In this document: piece after piece, positions 43,815 to 52,788 of the stretch | Numbering within the stretch: position 1 is the stretch's first letter | Layout: each line of letters opens with the position of its first letter | Origin: Chthonomonadia bacterium | Lineage (GTDB): Bacteria > Armatimonadota > HRBIN16 | Direction of reading: 5' to 3' | Assembly (NCBI GenBank): GCA_013314755.1 | Contig: JABUFA010000005.1 | Location: forward strand, 62,001 to 126,000 | DNA length: 64,000 nucleotides | The notes under the pieces: generated by a model | Seen by the model: the letters and a program-made list of their open reading frames with translations, nothing else | Database searches by the model: none | What the model was told of the DNA's origin: nothing | Program-made: the position numbers and the translations under genes

Positions 43815-44672
43815 ATGGAACTGGAAGCAGTAGAGCGGCAGCCGGTAGCATCCGCGATAGACCGACGGCAGATATTTTTTCTGCTGGTATCGGTAGCCCT
43901 GTTTGTCGGCTTTTTCCTGCCGAGCATTGTCTTCCTTGTGGAGCGGTGGTCGAGCAGCGAGGAGTTTTCGCACGGTTTTCTGGTGCCGCTGGTCAGCCTG
44001 TTTCTGCTCTGGCGCAAGCGGGAGGTGATTCGTCAGACACCTTTACAGGTTTGCCCGTGGGGCTTGCTGGTTATGGCGCTTGGCTTGCTGATGCAGGTCG
44101 CCAGCGAGTGGGCGTCGGTAGCGTTTCTAAAATCGCTGGCGGTTCCCGTGGCGCTGGGAGGGTTGGCATGGTATCTGACGGGCACGCGCATGATGCGAGT
44201 AGCCCTGTTCCCGTACCTCTTCCTCTATTTCGCTGTACCATGGCCCGACTTTATGATTGAGTTGCTCAGTGTGCCACTGCAGCATTTCAGCGCCGCGTCG
44301 TCTGCCATGCTGCTGGGGTTGATGGGAGTGCCCATCGAGCGGGATGGAGTGCACATGTGGACGCCGCGCTTTGACGTGGAGGTGGCAGTGCCATGTAGTG
44401 GTATCCGTTCCATGGTGGCAATACTGGGCATCGCCGCGCTCGTCGGTTACCTGACGCAGGGCAGGTTGTGGGCAAAAGGTGCGGTGTTTCTGTCGGGCAT
44501 ACCGATTACGATGCTGGCAAACATCCTGCGCATTGCGGCGATTGTGGTGATGGGGCACTACATTAGTGCGGATTTCGCCATGACCTTTTTCCATGACTAT
44601 TCTTCGCCATTTCTGTTTTTCATTTCGGCGTTAAGCCTTTTGGGCGTCAAAAAGATAGTAGAGAGGGTATAA
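43815..44672 (+). CDS. Exosortase
   Basis: A 285-residue integral membrane transpeptidase-like enzyme that processes PEP-CTERM-type sorting signals. It has about eight transmembrane segments. The catalytic Cys is in VAVPCSGIRSM (residue about 194), the Arg in LANILRIAAIVV and the His in FFHDYSS, all diagnostic. Early WSSSEEFSHGFLVPL is the conserved family opening. Followed four bases later by the EpsI gene and led by a sigma-54 promoter. No PEP-CTERM substrate was found in this window. Confidence 0.95.
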   Translation: MELEAVERQPVASAIDRRQIFFLLVSVALFVGFFLPSIVFLVERWSSSEEFSHGFLVPLVSLFLLWRKREVIRQTPLQVCPWGLLVMALGLLMQVASEWASVAFLKSLAVPVALGGLAWYLTGTRMMRVALFPYLFLYFAVPWPDFMIELLSVPLQHFSAASSAMLLGLMGVPIERDGVHMWTPRFDVEVAVPCSGIRSMVAILGIAALVGYLTQGRLWAKGAVFLSGIPITMLANILRIAAIVVMGHYISADFAMTFFHDYSSPFLFFISALSLLGVKKIVERV

Positions 44673-44676
44673 TATA

Positions 44677-45354
44677 ATGAAAAAAGAGTACCGTCCGAAC
44701 TACTGGATAGTAATCGCGATGTTCCTGGTGGCGTGGGGTATGGTGGTGTACGCCAGGCAAGCGGAGAATCGCGTGGTCACATTCCCGATAGATACTCGGG
44801 AGGTTCCCTATAGCATCGCGGGTTTTCAGATGGTGCAGGAGCAGGATCTGGATGACCTGTCGAAACAGATGCTGACTCCCGATGCATACATCGTGCGCAA
44901 CTACGCGAACGAGGCGGGGTATCCTGTCAATGTATTGGTAATCTATGGACACCGCAAAGAGACCTTCCATTCGCCAGGGTACTGTCTGCCCGGTGGCGGA
45001 TGGGCTATTCAGAAGAAAGAAGTGGAGCGCATTCCTGTGGTTGCTCCAGATGGCAGAGAATACGAAGCGGAGATGAACAGGTTTCTCCTGCAGAAAAATG
45101 AGCAGAAGCAGGTCGTGCTTTACTGTTTTGTGGAAGGTGGGCGGGTAACCCCGAGCATCTTCCGGCATAACTGGTATCTTTTGCAGGACAGATTACTGCA
45201 TCGTCCGGCGATGGGCGCGCTCCTGCGAATCATCGTGCCTGTTGCCGATAATGAGCAACGGGCGGCAGAAATCGCGCGGGCGTTCGCGCGTGAACTGGTG
45301 CCCATCGTCCAGCATCAACTGGTCGGGAAGCAAGCGAAGCGTACGAAGGAGTGA
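44677..45354 (+). CDS. EpsI family protein (exosortase-associated)
   Basis: A 225-residue protein with one N-terminal transmembrane helix (YWIVIAMFLVAWGMVVYA) and an extracytoplasmic EpsI/DUF3485 domain: VLVIYGHRKETFHSPGYCLPGGGW is the family motif with conserved His and Cys. Members are encoded directly after exosortase in exopolysaccharide loci, sometimes as one fused protein. Function is unknown. A TATAAT overlaps the exosortase stop but probably by chance. Confidence 0.88.
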   Translation: MKKEYRPNYWIVIAMFLVAWGMVVYARQAENRVVTFPIDTREVPYSIAGFQMVQEQDLDDLSKQMLTPDAYIVRNYANEAGYPVNVLVIYGHRKETFHSPGYCLPGGGWAIQKKEVERIPVVAPDGREYEAEMNRFLLQKNEQKQVVLYCFVEGGRVTPSIFRHNWYLLQDRLLHRPAMGALLRIIVPVADNEQRAAEIARAFARELVPIVQHQLVGKQAKRTKE

Positions 45355-45363
45355 GAGAGACAC

Positions 45364-47763
45364 ATGAGTTCGGTCATCATGAACGAACCGGGTACGAGCA
45401 CAAACCAGTGGGATTTCTGGCGGATATATCGCATCCTGCGCAAACGGATATGGTTGATTCTGGCAACGGTGATTATCACCGTTGGCACGGCGGCGATAGG
45501 ATTGCAGTTCTTCGGGAAGCAGTACATCGCTTACCGCTACGTACAGCCCTCCGAGAGCATCCTGCGCCCTCCGGGCGAGCGCGCATCAGATGCCGAGCGT
45601 GGGGCGCGGGACCGAAAGCTGGCGACCCTGCTCCAGCTGGCGAACTCGCCGAATATTGTGGAGCTTGCTATGGCGCAGACGTATGCGGATATTGCGATGC
45701 CGGGCGAGGATGTGCCACTTGGTCGTGAGAGCGTCACGGTGCTGAGTGACGTCGGGTTGAGCCGTGAAGAGATTGCGCAGATGCGCCAGAAAAATGCCAT
45801 AGGTGCGCAGGTCAATACCACTTCCGGTGAGAGCGGGCGTGTGAACACAGACCTCATTGTGTTCACCGCGAAGGCGCCCCGTGCGGAGCAGGCAAAAGCG
45901 ATTGTAGATACGTTCAGCGTGGCGTTTAAAAAGTTCTATGAGGAGTACAGCCGCCAAAGCCTGCGAGCAAATGTGGATTTCCTGAAACGCGAGCTGGACA
46001 GTGCACGCCGGAAACTGGAGGCAAAGGAGAAGGAGCTGAAAGAGCTTCGCCGCCAGAAGGGGATAGTGGACCTGGCTTCTGCGGTGCAGGGAGACTACTC
46101 GGTGCTGACTCCTCTGCGAGCGAAGCTGGAGGATTTGCAGTCGCAGCTGGCATCCACACGCGCTGCGCTGGAGGTAAAGCGCCAGCAGTTTGCCCAAACG
46201 CCGGAAACCCTTCCCGACCCGGCGGGCAAAACGGTCGCTGCGCAGGCACTGGAAAAAGAGCTTGCTGACCTGACCACCCAATATACCAGCTTGAAGGGCA
46301 CCTATACTGAAGAAAATCCTATCATGCAGCAGTTACAGCGACGCATCCGGCAGGTGCAGCAGCGGCTGCAGGAGGAGGAGAGCAAACGTCCGCGCCTGGC
46401 AAACCCCGCTTACGCCACGCTGCGTGAAGAGATACGCACTTTGCAGGCAAAGGAAAAGGAGCTGGCAACTGCACTGGCGCAGACACAGGCACAGGTAGCG
46501 AAGTATGAGGGGCGCCTCTCCAACTATCAGGGGCTGGACGTGGACATTCAGGCAGCGACAGCCGACTACCAGCTGCTTTTGGAGAACTATAACCGGCTGT
46601 TCTCGCAATACCAGGCGGCAGTGCTCAACCTGAACGCAAACACCGAGAGCTTTATCACGCTGATGGGGCAGACAGTCGTAGAAGGTCCTGTACAAGCTGG
46701 TCCGAACCCCATGCAGGTACTCATCGCAGCCATACTGCTCAGCCTGTTTTTGGGCATCGGCATTTCGGTGGGACTGGAGGTCGTGGACAATACGGTCAAG
46801 ACCACGCATGATGCTCAGCAGCTGATTGGTCTGCCTGTGACGGGGGTCATTCCCCGTCTGGAGAGTGGCGACAGAAATCTGCTGCCCAAGATTACACATA
46901 TCCAGCCGGCATCGCCGCACGCGGAATCGTACCGCTTCGTGGGGGAGGACCTTCTGCTCACCTTAGAAGAGCACCCCGACATTCGCTCCATCATGGTCGC
47001 AACGGTGCGCCCTGGCCAGGGTGGTACCTCCACCATTGCGAACCTGGCTATCACGCTGGCGCAGGGTGGCAAGCGGGTGATACTGGTAGATGGCGACATG
47101 CGGCGCCCATCCCTGCACAAAGTATTCAACATCAGCAATGATGTGGGGCTGAGTTCAGTGCTATCGAACGGGTTGCAGATAGCCGAGGTACTCCGCCCGA
47201 CGGAGGTAGATAACCTGGTGCTGGTGCCCGCCGGTCCGATACCCAAAAACCCGTGGCAGCTGCTTCGTTCGCAGAAGATGCAGGAGGTGGTGGAGGCGCT
47301 GGAGCAGAGCTGCGACATCGTGCTGTTTGATACGCCCAGCGCGGCGGTGTTCGCGGACGCTTCCGTGATGGCGTCACTGGTGGACGGTGTGATTGTTGTC
47401 GTACGGGCGAACCACATTCCACGCGGCAGTGAGCTGCAGGTGAAGCATCTGCTCAACAAAGCGAAGGTCAAACTGCTCGGCGTTGTGCTGAACGATGCGG
47501 CGCCGGAGATGGTGGACAGCTACTACTATCACAGTCACTACTACCATCACACCAACGGCAAGGGCGAGTTGCCTCCGCCCAGCGGAGCGAAGCCCTCGTC
47601 TGGTTCAAAGCCTGTGGCAGTAAGGCAAGCGAAGGGCAAGCGAGTAGTGTCCACACCGCAAGCGAAAGAGTCTGAGAAGACGCACATCGTTCCCGTAGAT
47701 CCCAACGCACGGGTCGAGGTGCGCCGGGAGGATGTGCTTGGACAAGGAGAAAGTGGAGAATAG
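45364..47763 (+). CDS. Wzz/BY-kinase polysaccharide chain-length protein with altered P-loop
   Basis: A 799-residue bacterial tyrosine kinase of the Wzc type. Residues about 15-45 hold the first membrane helix and Wzz domain, 180-400 a long coiled coil, about 455-475 the second membrane helix (QVLIAAILLSLFLGIGI), then the CpsD-like kinase domain. The P-loop reads RPGQGGTST (551-557 core) where GEGKST is usual, so the ATP-binding Lys is Gly here. Walker A' ILVDGDMRRPSLHKVF and Walker B DIVLFDTPS remain. A Tyr/His-rich cluster (SYYYHSHYYHHT) sits after the kinase domain, the usual autophosphorylation site. Controls export and chain length of the polysaccharide. Confidence 0.88.
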   Translation: MSSVIMNEPGTSTNQWDFWRIYRILRKRIWLILATVIITVGTAAIGLQFFGKQYIAYRYVQPSESILRPPGERASDAERGARDRKLATLLQLANSPNIVELAMAQTYADIAMPGEDVPLGRESVTVLSDVGLSREEIAQMRQKNAIGAQVNTTSGESGRVNTDLIVFTAKAPRAEQAKAIVDTFSVAFKKFYEEYSRQSLRANVDFLKRELDSARRKLEAKEKELKELRRQKGIVDLASAVQGDYSVLTPLRAKLEDLQSQLASTRAALEVKRQQFAQTPETLPDPAGKTVAAQALEKELADLTTQYTSLKGTYTEENPIMQQLQRRIRQVQQRLQEEESKRPRLANPAYATLREEIRTLQAKEKELATALAQTQAQVAKYEGRLSNYQGLDVDIQAATADYQLLLENYNRLFSQYQAAVLNLNANTESFITLMGQTVVEGPVQAGPNPMQVLIAAILLSLFLGIGISVGLEVVDNTVKTTHDAQQLIGLPVTGVIPRLESGDRNLLPKITHIQPASPHAESYRFVGEDLLLTLEEHPDIRSIMVATVRPGQGGTSTIANLAITLAQGGKRVILVDGDMRRPSLHKVFNISNDVGLSSVLSNGLQIAEVLRPTEVDNLVLVPAGPIPKNPWQLLRSQKMQEVVEALEQSCDIVLFDTPSAAVFADASVMASLVDGVIVVVRANHIPRGSELQVKHLLNKAKVKLLGVVLNDAAPEMVDSYYYHSHYYHHTNGKGELPPPSGAKPSSGSKPVAVRQAKGKRVVSTPQAKESEKTHIVPVDPNARVEVRREDVLGQGESGE

Positions 47764-47767
47764 AGCA

Positions 47768-48817
47768 ATGAAGGAATCTCACGTGGAAGCTGCCTCGTGG
47801 CAGAAGCAGCCCGCGAGGGAAGAGGGTCCTCTGCTGTCAATCTGGACGCAGGAGAACGAAATGGCGCGTAAGCGGAGAGTGCTCATCGTGGGAGCCGGTG
47901 AGGTTGGGCATCTACTGGCGCGCAATCTACAGGAGGCCGGTTACGAGGTGGTCGGTTTTATCGACGATGAAATCGAGTGCACCATCGATGGATTGCGCGT
48001 TCTGGGAGCACGCGCCGATATAGAGCGCATCGTCCATGATTATGAGGTGGACGAGGTCATCATTGCCTATGCTCCCACCTGGCAGCAACGTCTGGCTGAG
48101 ACGTTGGTACGCAACGGGCATCGTCGCGTGCAGGTCAAGATGGTGCCCAGTATTGTAGAGGTTGTGTTAAACGGACCCAGTGTAAACACAGTGGGGGATA
48201 TTCCTGTTGTGGACATCACGCCCCGCCTTCCGTCACGGCGGCTGCTGATAGCCAAACGAATCTTTGACGTGGTGTTTGCTTCTGTAGCTTTGCTGATTTC
48301 GTTTCCATTCCTTCTGGTTGCGGCGGTGGCAATCAAGCTATCTTCTCAGGGACCGATAATTTACAAACAGGAGCGTGTGGGCAAGGACGGCAGGCGGTTC
48401 TATATCCTTAAGCTTCGCACCATGGTACGCGACGCGGAAAAGCACACGGGGCCGGTACTGGCAAGCAAGGGAGATCCCAGAATCACACCAGTGGGGCGCA
48501 TTTTGAGAGCAACAAAGATGGATGAAGTGCCCCAATTTGTCAACGTGCTTCTGGGGCACATGAGTGTTGTTGGACCTCGCCCGGAACGTCCAGAATTCGT
48601 AGAGGAATATAAAGAGCGCATACCGCACTATGATGAGCGTCACCAGGTGAAACCCGGCATCACCGGACTAGCGCAGGTGATGGGAGGGTATCATACCAAA
48701 GTGCATGAGAAGTTGCGCTACGACCTGATGTATATCTACCATATGTCGCTAAAGCAAGATATAAAGATTATTCTGCTAACCATCTGGACCATTTTAAAGC
48801 GCCGGGAGGGGTGTTGA
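47768..48817 (+). CDS. Initiating sugar-phosphate transferase (polyprenyl phosphotransferase) with Rossmann N-terminus
   Basis: A 349-residue protein. Residues about 30-140 form a Rossmann-type domain (RVLIVGAGEVGHLLARNLQEAGYEVVGFIDD), as in WbaP/EpsE-like enzymes and PglD. From about residue 165 the bacterial sugar transferase domain follows: KRIFDVVFASVALLI (membrane re-entrant helix), KQERVGKDGRRFYILKLRTM, DEVPQFVNVLLGHMSVVGPRPERPEFV and KPGITGLAQV. It transfers the first sugar phosphate to undecaprenyl phosphate. ATG 47768 has GGAGAATAGAGC before it; a later ATG 47861 would lose nothing essential. Confidence 0.9.
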   Translation: MKESHVEAASWQKQPAREEGPLLSIWTQENEMARKRRVLIVGAGEVGHLLARNLQEAGYEVVGFIDDEIECTIDGLRVLGARADIERIVHDYEVDEVIIAYAPTWQQRLAETLVRNGHRRVQVKMVPSIVEVVLNGPSVNTVGDIPVVDITPRLPSRRLLIAKRIFDVVFASVALLISFPFLLVAAVAIKLSSQGPIIYKQERVGKDGRRFYILKLRTMVRDAEKHTGPVLASKGDPRITPVGRILRATKMDEVPQFVNVLLGHMSVVGPRPERPEFVEEYKERIPHYDERHQVKPGITGLAQVMGGYHTKVHEKLRYDLMYIYHMSLKQDIKIILLTIWTILKRREGC

Positions 48818-50160
48818 TGGGGGTCAGGGTTGAAACCCCAGTACTGAGGCGGGATTTGCTGGTATGGGGCATCGCAGCAATAGTGGGCATAGCGGCAGGG
48901 GTTTCCCTGCTACTCGTGGACATAGCGTTTGTTGTTGGTGTTGTTGGCGCAATTATTGCCGCTTGTATATTCCTTGTTAATCCGTTTGCGGGGTCCATTA
49001 CGTTTATCGCGTTTTATTACCTGCGCCCTGTTGATTTCTTTCCGCAGCTTGCGATGCTGCGTATTCCACTGTTTATCGCCAGCATTACCTCCACAGGCTT
49101 ATTTGTCAAACTGCTTCTTACGCGCCAAAAACTCATTGAAGGTTGGTATGTCAAGTGGTTTATTGCGTGGTGGATAGTCATGTTCCTATCAGTGCCTCTA
49201 TCGTTGTACCGTTCGCAATCGTTCTCCGCCGCGCAGGACTTCGCGAAGAGCGTGGCGATGGTCTGGATGATTTACATGACCATTCGGACCGAGAACCAAA
49301 TAATGTTCGCTGTGCGAATGCTGGCGTGGATGGCGCTTTGGCTGGCAGGTTCGGGGATTTACAATTATATGACCGGCAACGTGGAGGTGAGCGGGGAACT
49401 CCAGCGCGCAGGAGCAGAGAGTAACATGCTGGGAGACCCCAACGACCTGGCAGCTTATATCCTGATGCTTTTCCCATTGTGCTACTACCTTTTCTTCAAC
49501 GACCCGAAACGCTGGCTGAGGCTGATTTACGGCGCTGCCATGCTGACTATTCTCGTCGCTGTGGTTTACACAGGGTCCCGCGGTGGGTTTATTGGTCTGA
49601 TAGCCCTGCTTTTTCTATTATGGTTGTTCTCCAAACGCAAAATACTGGGGCTGTTTATCGGGTTGGCTGTATTTGGGGCAGTCTGGTTTGCTGCGCCAGC
49701 GGAATATCGTGAGCGTATGCGTAGTATCACCAATTACCAGCAGGACGAATCCGCTATGAACCGAGTAGAGTACCGCAAAGCGGCTGTACGCATGTTCAAG
49801 CACAATCCATTCACTGGGATTGGATTGGGGAACTTTCGTGACTTTGCGCGCGACTTCGGGGCGCCTGCTTCGCAAACAACGCATAACATGTACTATCTAG
49901 TACTGGCAGAGTTGGGGGGACTCGGCTTGTTTGTCTTCTTAAATATCTGGCTGCGCAGTCTTAAGGCTGCATGGCAGATTGCGCGTTCTCGCATGTGGTT
50001 ATTGAATGCGTTAGGGATGGGAGCTTTCGTAGGGCTGCTGAACTTGATGGTAACCGGCTACTTCCTGTCCATTTCTTACTATCCGTATCAGTATATCTTG
50101 ATGGCTCTGGTGGTATCAGCTCATGCACATCTCCTGCCGAGAGGAGAGTTGACGACGTGA
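48817..50160 (+). CDS. O-antigen ligase/polymerase-like membrane protein
   Basis: A 447-residue polytopic protein with about ten transmembrane segments and the ligase/polymerase pattern GDPNDLAAYILMLFPLCYY and FTGIGLGNFRDFARDFG with a large loop and TTHNMYYLVLAELGGLGL, typical of the O-antigen ligase family (RfaL/Wzy). Start ATG 48817 overlaps the preceding stop (TGATG) after GGGAGGGG; GTG 48811 is the alternative. It is the probable polymerase for the repeat unit built by this locus. Confidence 0.82.
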   Translation: MGVRVETPVLRRDLLVWGIAAIVGIAAGVSLLLVDIAFVVGVVGAIIAACIFLVNPFAGSITFIAFYYLRPVDFFPQLAMLRIPLFIASITSTGLFVKLLLTRQKLIEGWYVKWFIAWWIVMFLSVPLSLYRSQSFSAAQDFAKSVAMVWMIYMTIRTENQIMFAVRMLAWMALWLAGSGIYNYMTGNVEVSGELQRAGAESNMLGDPNDLAAYILMLFPLCYYLFFNDPKRWLRLIYGAAMLTILVAVVYTGSRGGFIGLIALLFLLWLFSKRKILGLFIGLAVFGAVWFAAPAEYRERMRSITNYQQDESAMNRVEYRKAAVRMFKHNPFTGIGLGNFRDFARDFGAPASQTTHNMYYLVLAELGGLGLFVFLNIWLRSLKAAWQIARSRMWLLNALGMGAFVGLLNLMVTGYFLSISYYPYQYILMALVVSAHAHLLPRGELTT

Positions 50161-51341
50161 TGGAGGAACGGGTGTTCATCGCCTGCGTCCTGTTCGTTGG
50201 GTATACCTACGTAGGATACCCGGCTTTGCTGTGGCTGATTAGCAAGCTTAAGGCACAAAGAGACCAAGCCTGCTCAGAGCCAGATGTTCTGCCCACAGTT
50301 ACAGTGGTTATCGCTGCGCATAATGAGGAAAGTAACATTGCACGTCGGTTAGAAAATATCCTGCGATGCGAGTATCCCCCTGAGAAATTGGATATTGTAG
50401 TTGCGTGTGACGGTTGCACAGACCGCACTGTGCAAATTGCACGCGAGTACGCGGCAGTAACAGTACTTGATCTTCCACGACGGGGTAAAGCGGCAGCGCT
50501 TAACGACGGGGTTGCCGCCGCAAGAGGCGAGGTGGTGGTGTTCACTGACGCGCGACAACGTTTTGCGACTGATGCGATTATGTATCTGGTAAAGACGTTA
50601 CATTGTCCACGTGTCGGGGCTGTGGGGGGCGAGTTGGTGTTGTTAGACCAAGAGGGCGCCCCGCAATCCATGGGGGCTTACTGGTCTTACGAAAAGATGC
50701 TCCGCAAGCTTGAGGCGAGAGTTAGTTCACCAGTGCAGTGCAGTGGAGCCATCTATGCTATCTGGCGCAAGCACTTTGCAAGTATGCCTGAGGGCTTAGT
50801 GCTGGATGATATGTGGATTCCTTTGCACGTGGCACGAGCAGGTTATCGTATGGCGCTTGAGCATCGGGCGAAAGCATACGACACCGTCACCCCTACTTAC
50901 GACCGAGAGTTCAGGCGCAAGGTTCGCACGCTGGCAGGCAACTATCAGCTGATGTGGATGGCGCCCTGGCTGTTGTTGCCGGTGGTAAACCCGCTGTGGT
51001 GGCAGTTTATTTCGCATAAGGTTTTTCGCCTGTTAGTGCCTTATGCACTGGCGGGAATGTATGTGGCTTCGTGGGCGCTTTTGCACCAGCCATATGGTAC
51101 GGCGCTGGTAGCGTCGCAGAGTGTCTTCTACCTGCTGGGAGCGCTCGCCTGGGCAATTCCCTCACTGGCTCGCAGGTCTCGGCTGGTGGGACTGGCTGGG
51201 TCGTTTCTGAGTCTGAACGCGGCGGCGGCGGTCGCGCCAGTGGCGTTTGTGCTGGGCAGAGGGCGGGTAAAATGGGAACGCTCACCCATGATGTCCCCAC
51301 AAACAACGGGTGAAGAGGGAAGAAAGGTGAGGACATATTGA
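50160..51341 (+). CDS. Family 2 glycosyltransferase
   Basis: A 393-residue inverting enzyme with an N-terminal transmembrane segment, the GT-A domain starting TVTVVIAAHNEESNIARRLENIL, the metal/nucleotide DxD-like region VVFTDARQRF, a QCSGAIYAIWR acceptor part and LDDMWIPLHVARAGYR, then C-terminal transmembrane helices (about residues 290-375). ATG overlaps the stop of the preceding gene (TGATGG). Polysaccharide synthase-like; sugar not known. Confidence 0.87.
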   Translation: MEERVFIACVLFVGYTYVGYPALLWLISKLKAQRDQACSEPDVLPTVTVVIAAHNEESNIARRLENILRCEYPPEKLDIVVACDGCTDRTVQIAREYAAVTVLDLPRRGKAAALNDGVAAARGEVVVFTDARQRFATDAIMYLVKTLHCPRVGAVGGELVLLDQEGAPQSMGAYWSYEKMLRKLEARVSSPVQCSGAIYAIWRKHFASMPEGLVLDDMWIPLHVARAGYRMALEHRAKAYDTVTPTYDREFRRKVRTLAGNYQLMWMAPWLLLPVVNPLWWQFISHKVFRLLVPYALAGMYVASWALLHQPYGTALVASQSVFYLLGALAWAIPSLARRSRLVGLAGSFLSLNAAAAVAPVAFVLGRGRVKWERSPMMSPQTTGEEGRKVRTY

Positions 51342-51345
51342 GGAG

Positions 51346-52788
51346 ATGCTTCGTCACTTAGTCAAAGACTCCGCCATATACGCCGTTGGTACCATCGCCA
51401 GCCGATTGGTGGGCTTCATCATGATACCGGTGTACACGCGGGTGCTGACGCCTGCGGATTATGGTATCATCGAGACTATAGTGAGAATAGTGGACATAAT
51501 CAGCCTGTTTCTCGCCTTGGGGCTGGCGGAAGCGCTATTACGTCATTACTATATCGCGAAAGATGAAGACGACCGAAAGCGTCTTGTTGGTACAGTATTC
51601 ACCCTGAATCTTGCGGTGGTAGCTGTTGGTAGTCTACTGGTTCTGCCGTTTTCATCTTATCTGGCAGAGATGGCTTTCGGGCACCACCGATATGCCCACT
51701 ACGTTGCCGTAGCGCTCATCGGCATGCTAGTAGGCAATCTCATTGAGATTCCATTGACTCTCTGGCGTGCGGAAGGCAAGGCATGGCGTTTTACTACCGT
51801 ATCTTTAATGAAATTAACTACCCAGCTGACTACCAACATCGTGCTTGTGGTGTGGTTAAGGTGGGGTGTTTGGGGCGTGGTGCTCAGCGGGTTAATCAAT
51901 GCGGTTGTTTGGTCTGCGGTGCTGGCAGTGGTAGTTAGGAGGCAGTATGGACTGTGCTGGGACCTACAATGGATTAAGCCAGTGCTCCAGTATGGTCTGC
52001 CTTTGGTGCCCGCTGCACTGTCGCAGTTTGTCCTTCATTTCAGCGACCGTTTCTTCCTCACGCGCTACGCAACCGAGAGTGAACTGGGATTGTATTCGTT
52101 GGCGTATCGGTTTGGTATGCTGGTGAGCGTGTTCTTCGGTATTATAAGCAGAGCATGGTGGCCGTGGGTATTTCGAGTTGCTGAGGACGAAAACAGCTCA
52201 GCGCTTTTGCGCCGAGGTTCCGCTTTTATACTTCTGGCGGGGGCAGTGTTTTGCGCGGGAGTGATACTTGGATCTTCTCCTGTAATTCGCCTTGTCGCCG
52301 CTCCGCCGTTTTGGAAAGCAGCGGAGTTTGTTCCCCTGCTAGCAATGTCCTACTGGTTCTTTATCTCCAGCTCTGCCCTGCGTATAGGCTCTCTGATTGG
52401 TAACCAGACGATGTCATTTGCTAAGGCTAATCTGTTGAGTGCTATAGCGTGTCTGGCTCTTAACGCCTGGCTTATTTCTCATTACTCGACGTGGGGGGCG
52501 GTCTATGCAACGTTTGGTTCATTTGTCATATTCAGTCTGTCCGTATGGATTAGTGCCCAAAGGATACATCCCATCGCACATGATACCACCGCTTTCGCGC
52601 TGGCAATAGGAGTTATGTTAATTTCTACATGGCTTGACTCTCATTTGCATCTTGTTCTATGGGCGGATGCGCTTGTTCGGTTTGTGCTCTGGGTGCTTCT
52701 GAGTTCAGTCATTGTCGTTTACTTTGTGCATAGCCACCAGATTCGGCTTCCGCTCGTGCGAGTGCGGACGAGAGGGCGAGAAGCATGA
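51346..52788 (+). CDS. Polysaccharide flippase (Wzx-like)
   Basis: A 480-residue protein with about 12-14 transmembrane segments of the MOP superfamily. The N-terminus YAVGTIASRLVGFIMIPVYTRVLTPADYG is the typical opening of Wzx/RfbX oligosaccharide flippases, which move lipid-linked repeat units across the membrane. Starts four bases after the glycosyltransferase stop. Its TGA overlaps the ATG of the next, damaged gene (ATGA). Confidence 0.9.
   Translation: MLRHLVKDSAIYAVGTIASRLVGFIMIPVYTRVLTPADYGIIETIVRIVDIISLFLALGLAEALLRHYYIAKDEDDRKRLVGTVFTLNLAVVAVGSLLVLPFSSYLAEMAFGHHRYAHYVAVALIGMLVGNLIEIPLTLWRAEGKAWRFTTVSLMKLTTQLTTNIVLVVWLRWGVWGVVLSGLINAVVWSAVLAVVVRRQYGLCWDLQWIKPVLQYGLPLVPAALSQFVLHFSDRFFLTRYATESELGLYSLAYRFGMLVSVFFGIISRAWWPWVFRVAEDENSSALLRRGSAFILLAGAVFCAGVILGSSPVIRLVAAPPFWKAAEFVPLLAMSYWFFISSSALRIGSLIGNQTMSFAKANLLSAIACLALNAWLISHYSTWGAVYATFGSFVIFSLSVWISAQRIHPIAHDTTAFALAIGVMLISTWLDSHLHLVLWADALVRFVLWVLLSSVIVVYFVHSHQIRLPLVRVRTRGREA

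Noticed and set aside
44669-44676. TATAAT just before the EpsI start as an internal promoter
   Set aside because: It coincides with the exosortase stop codon region and has no -35 element; the genes are four bases apart and likely co-transcribed.
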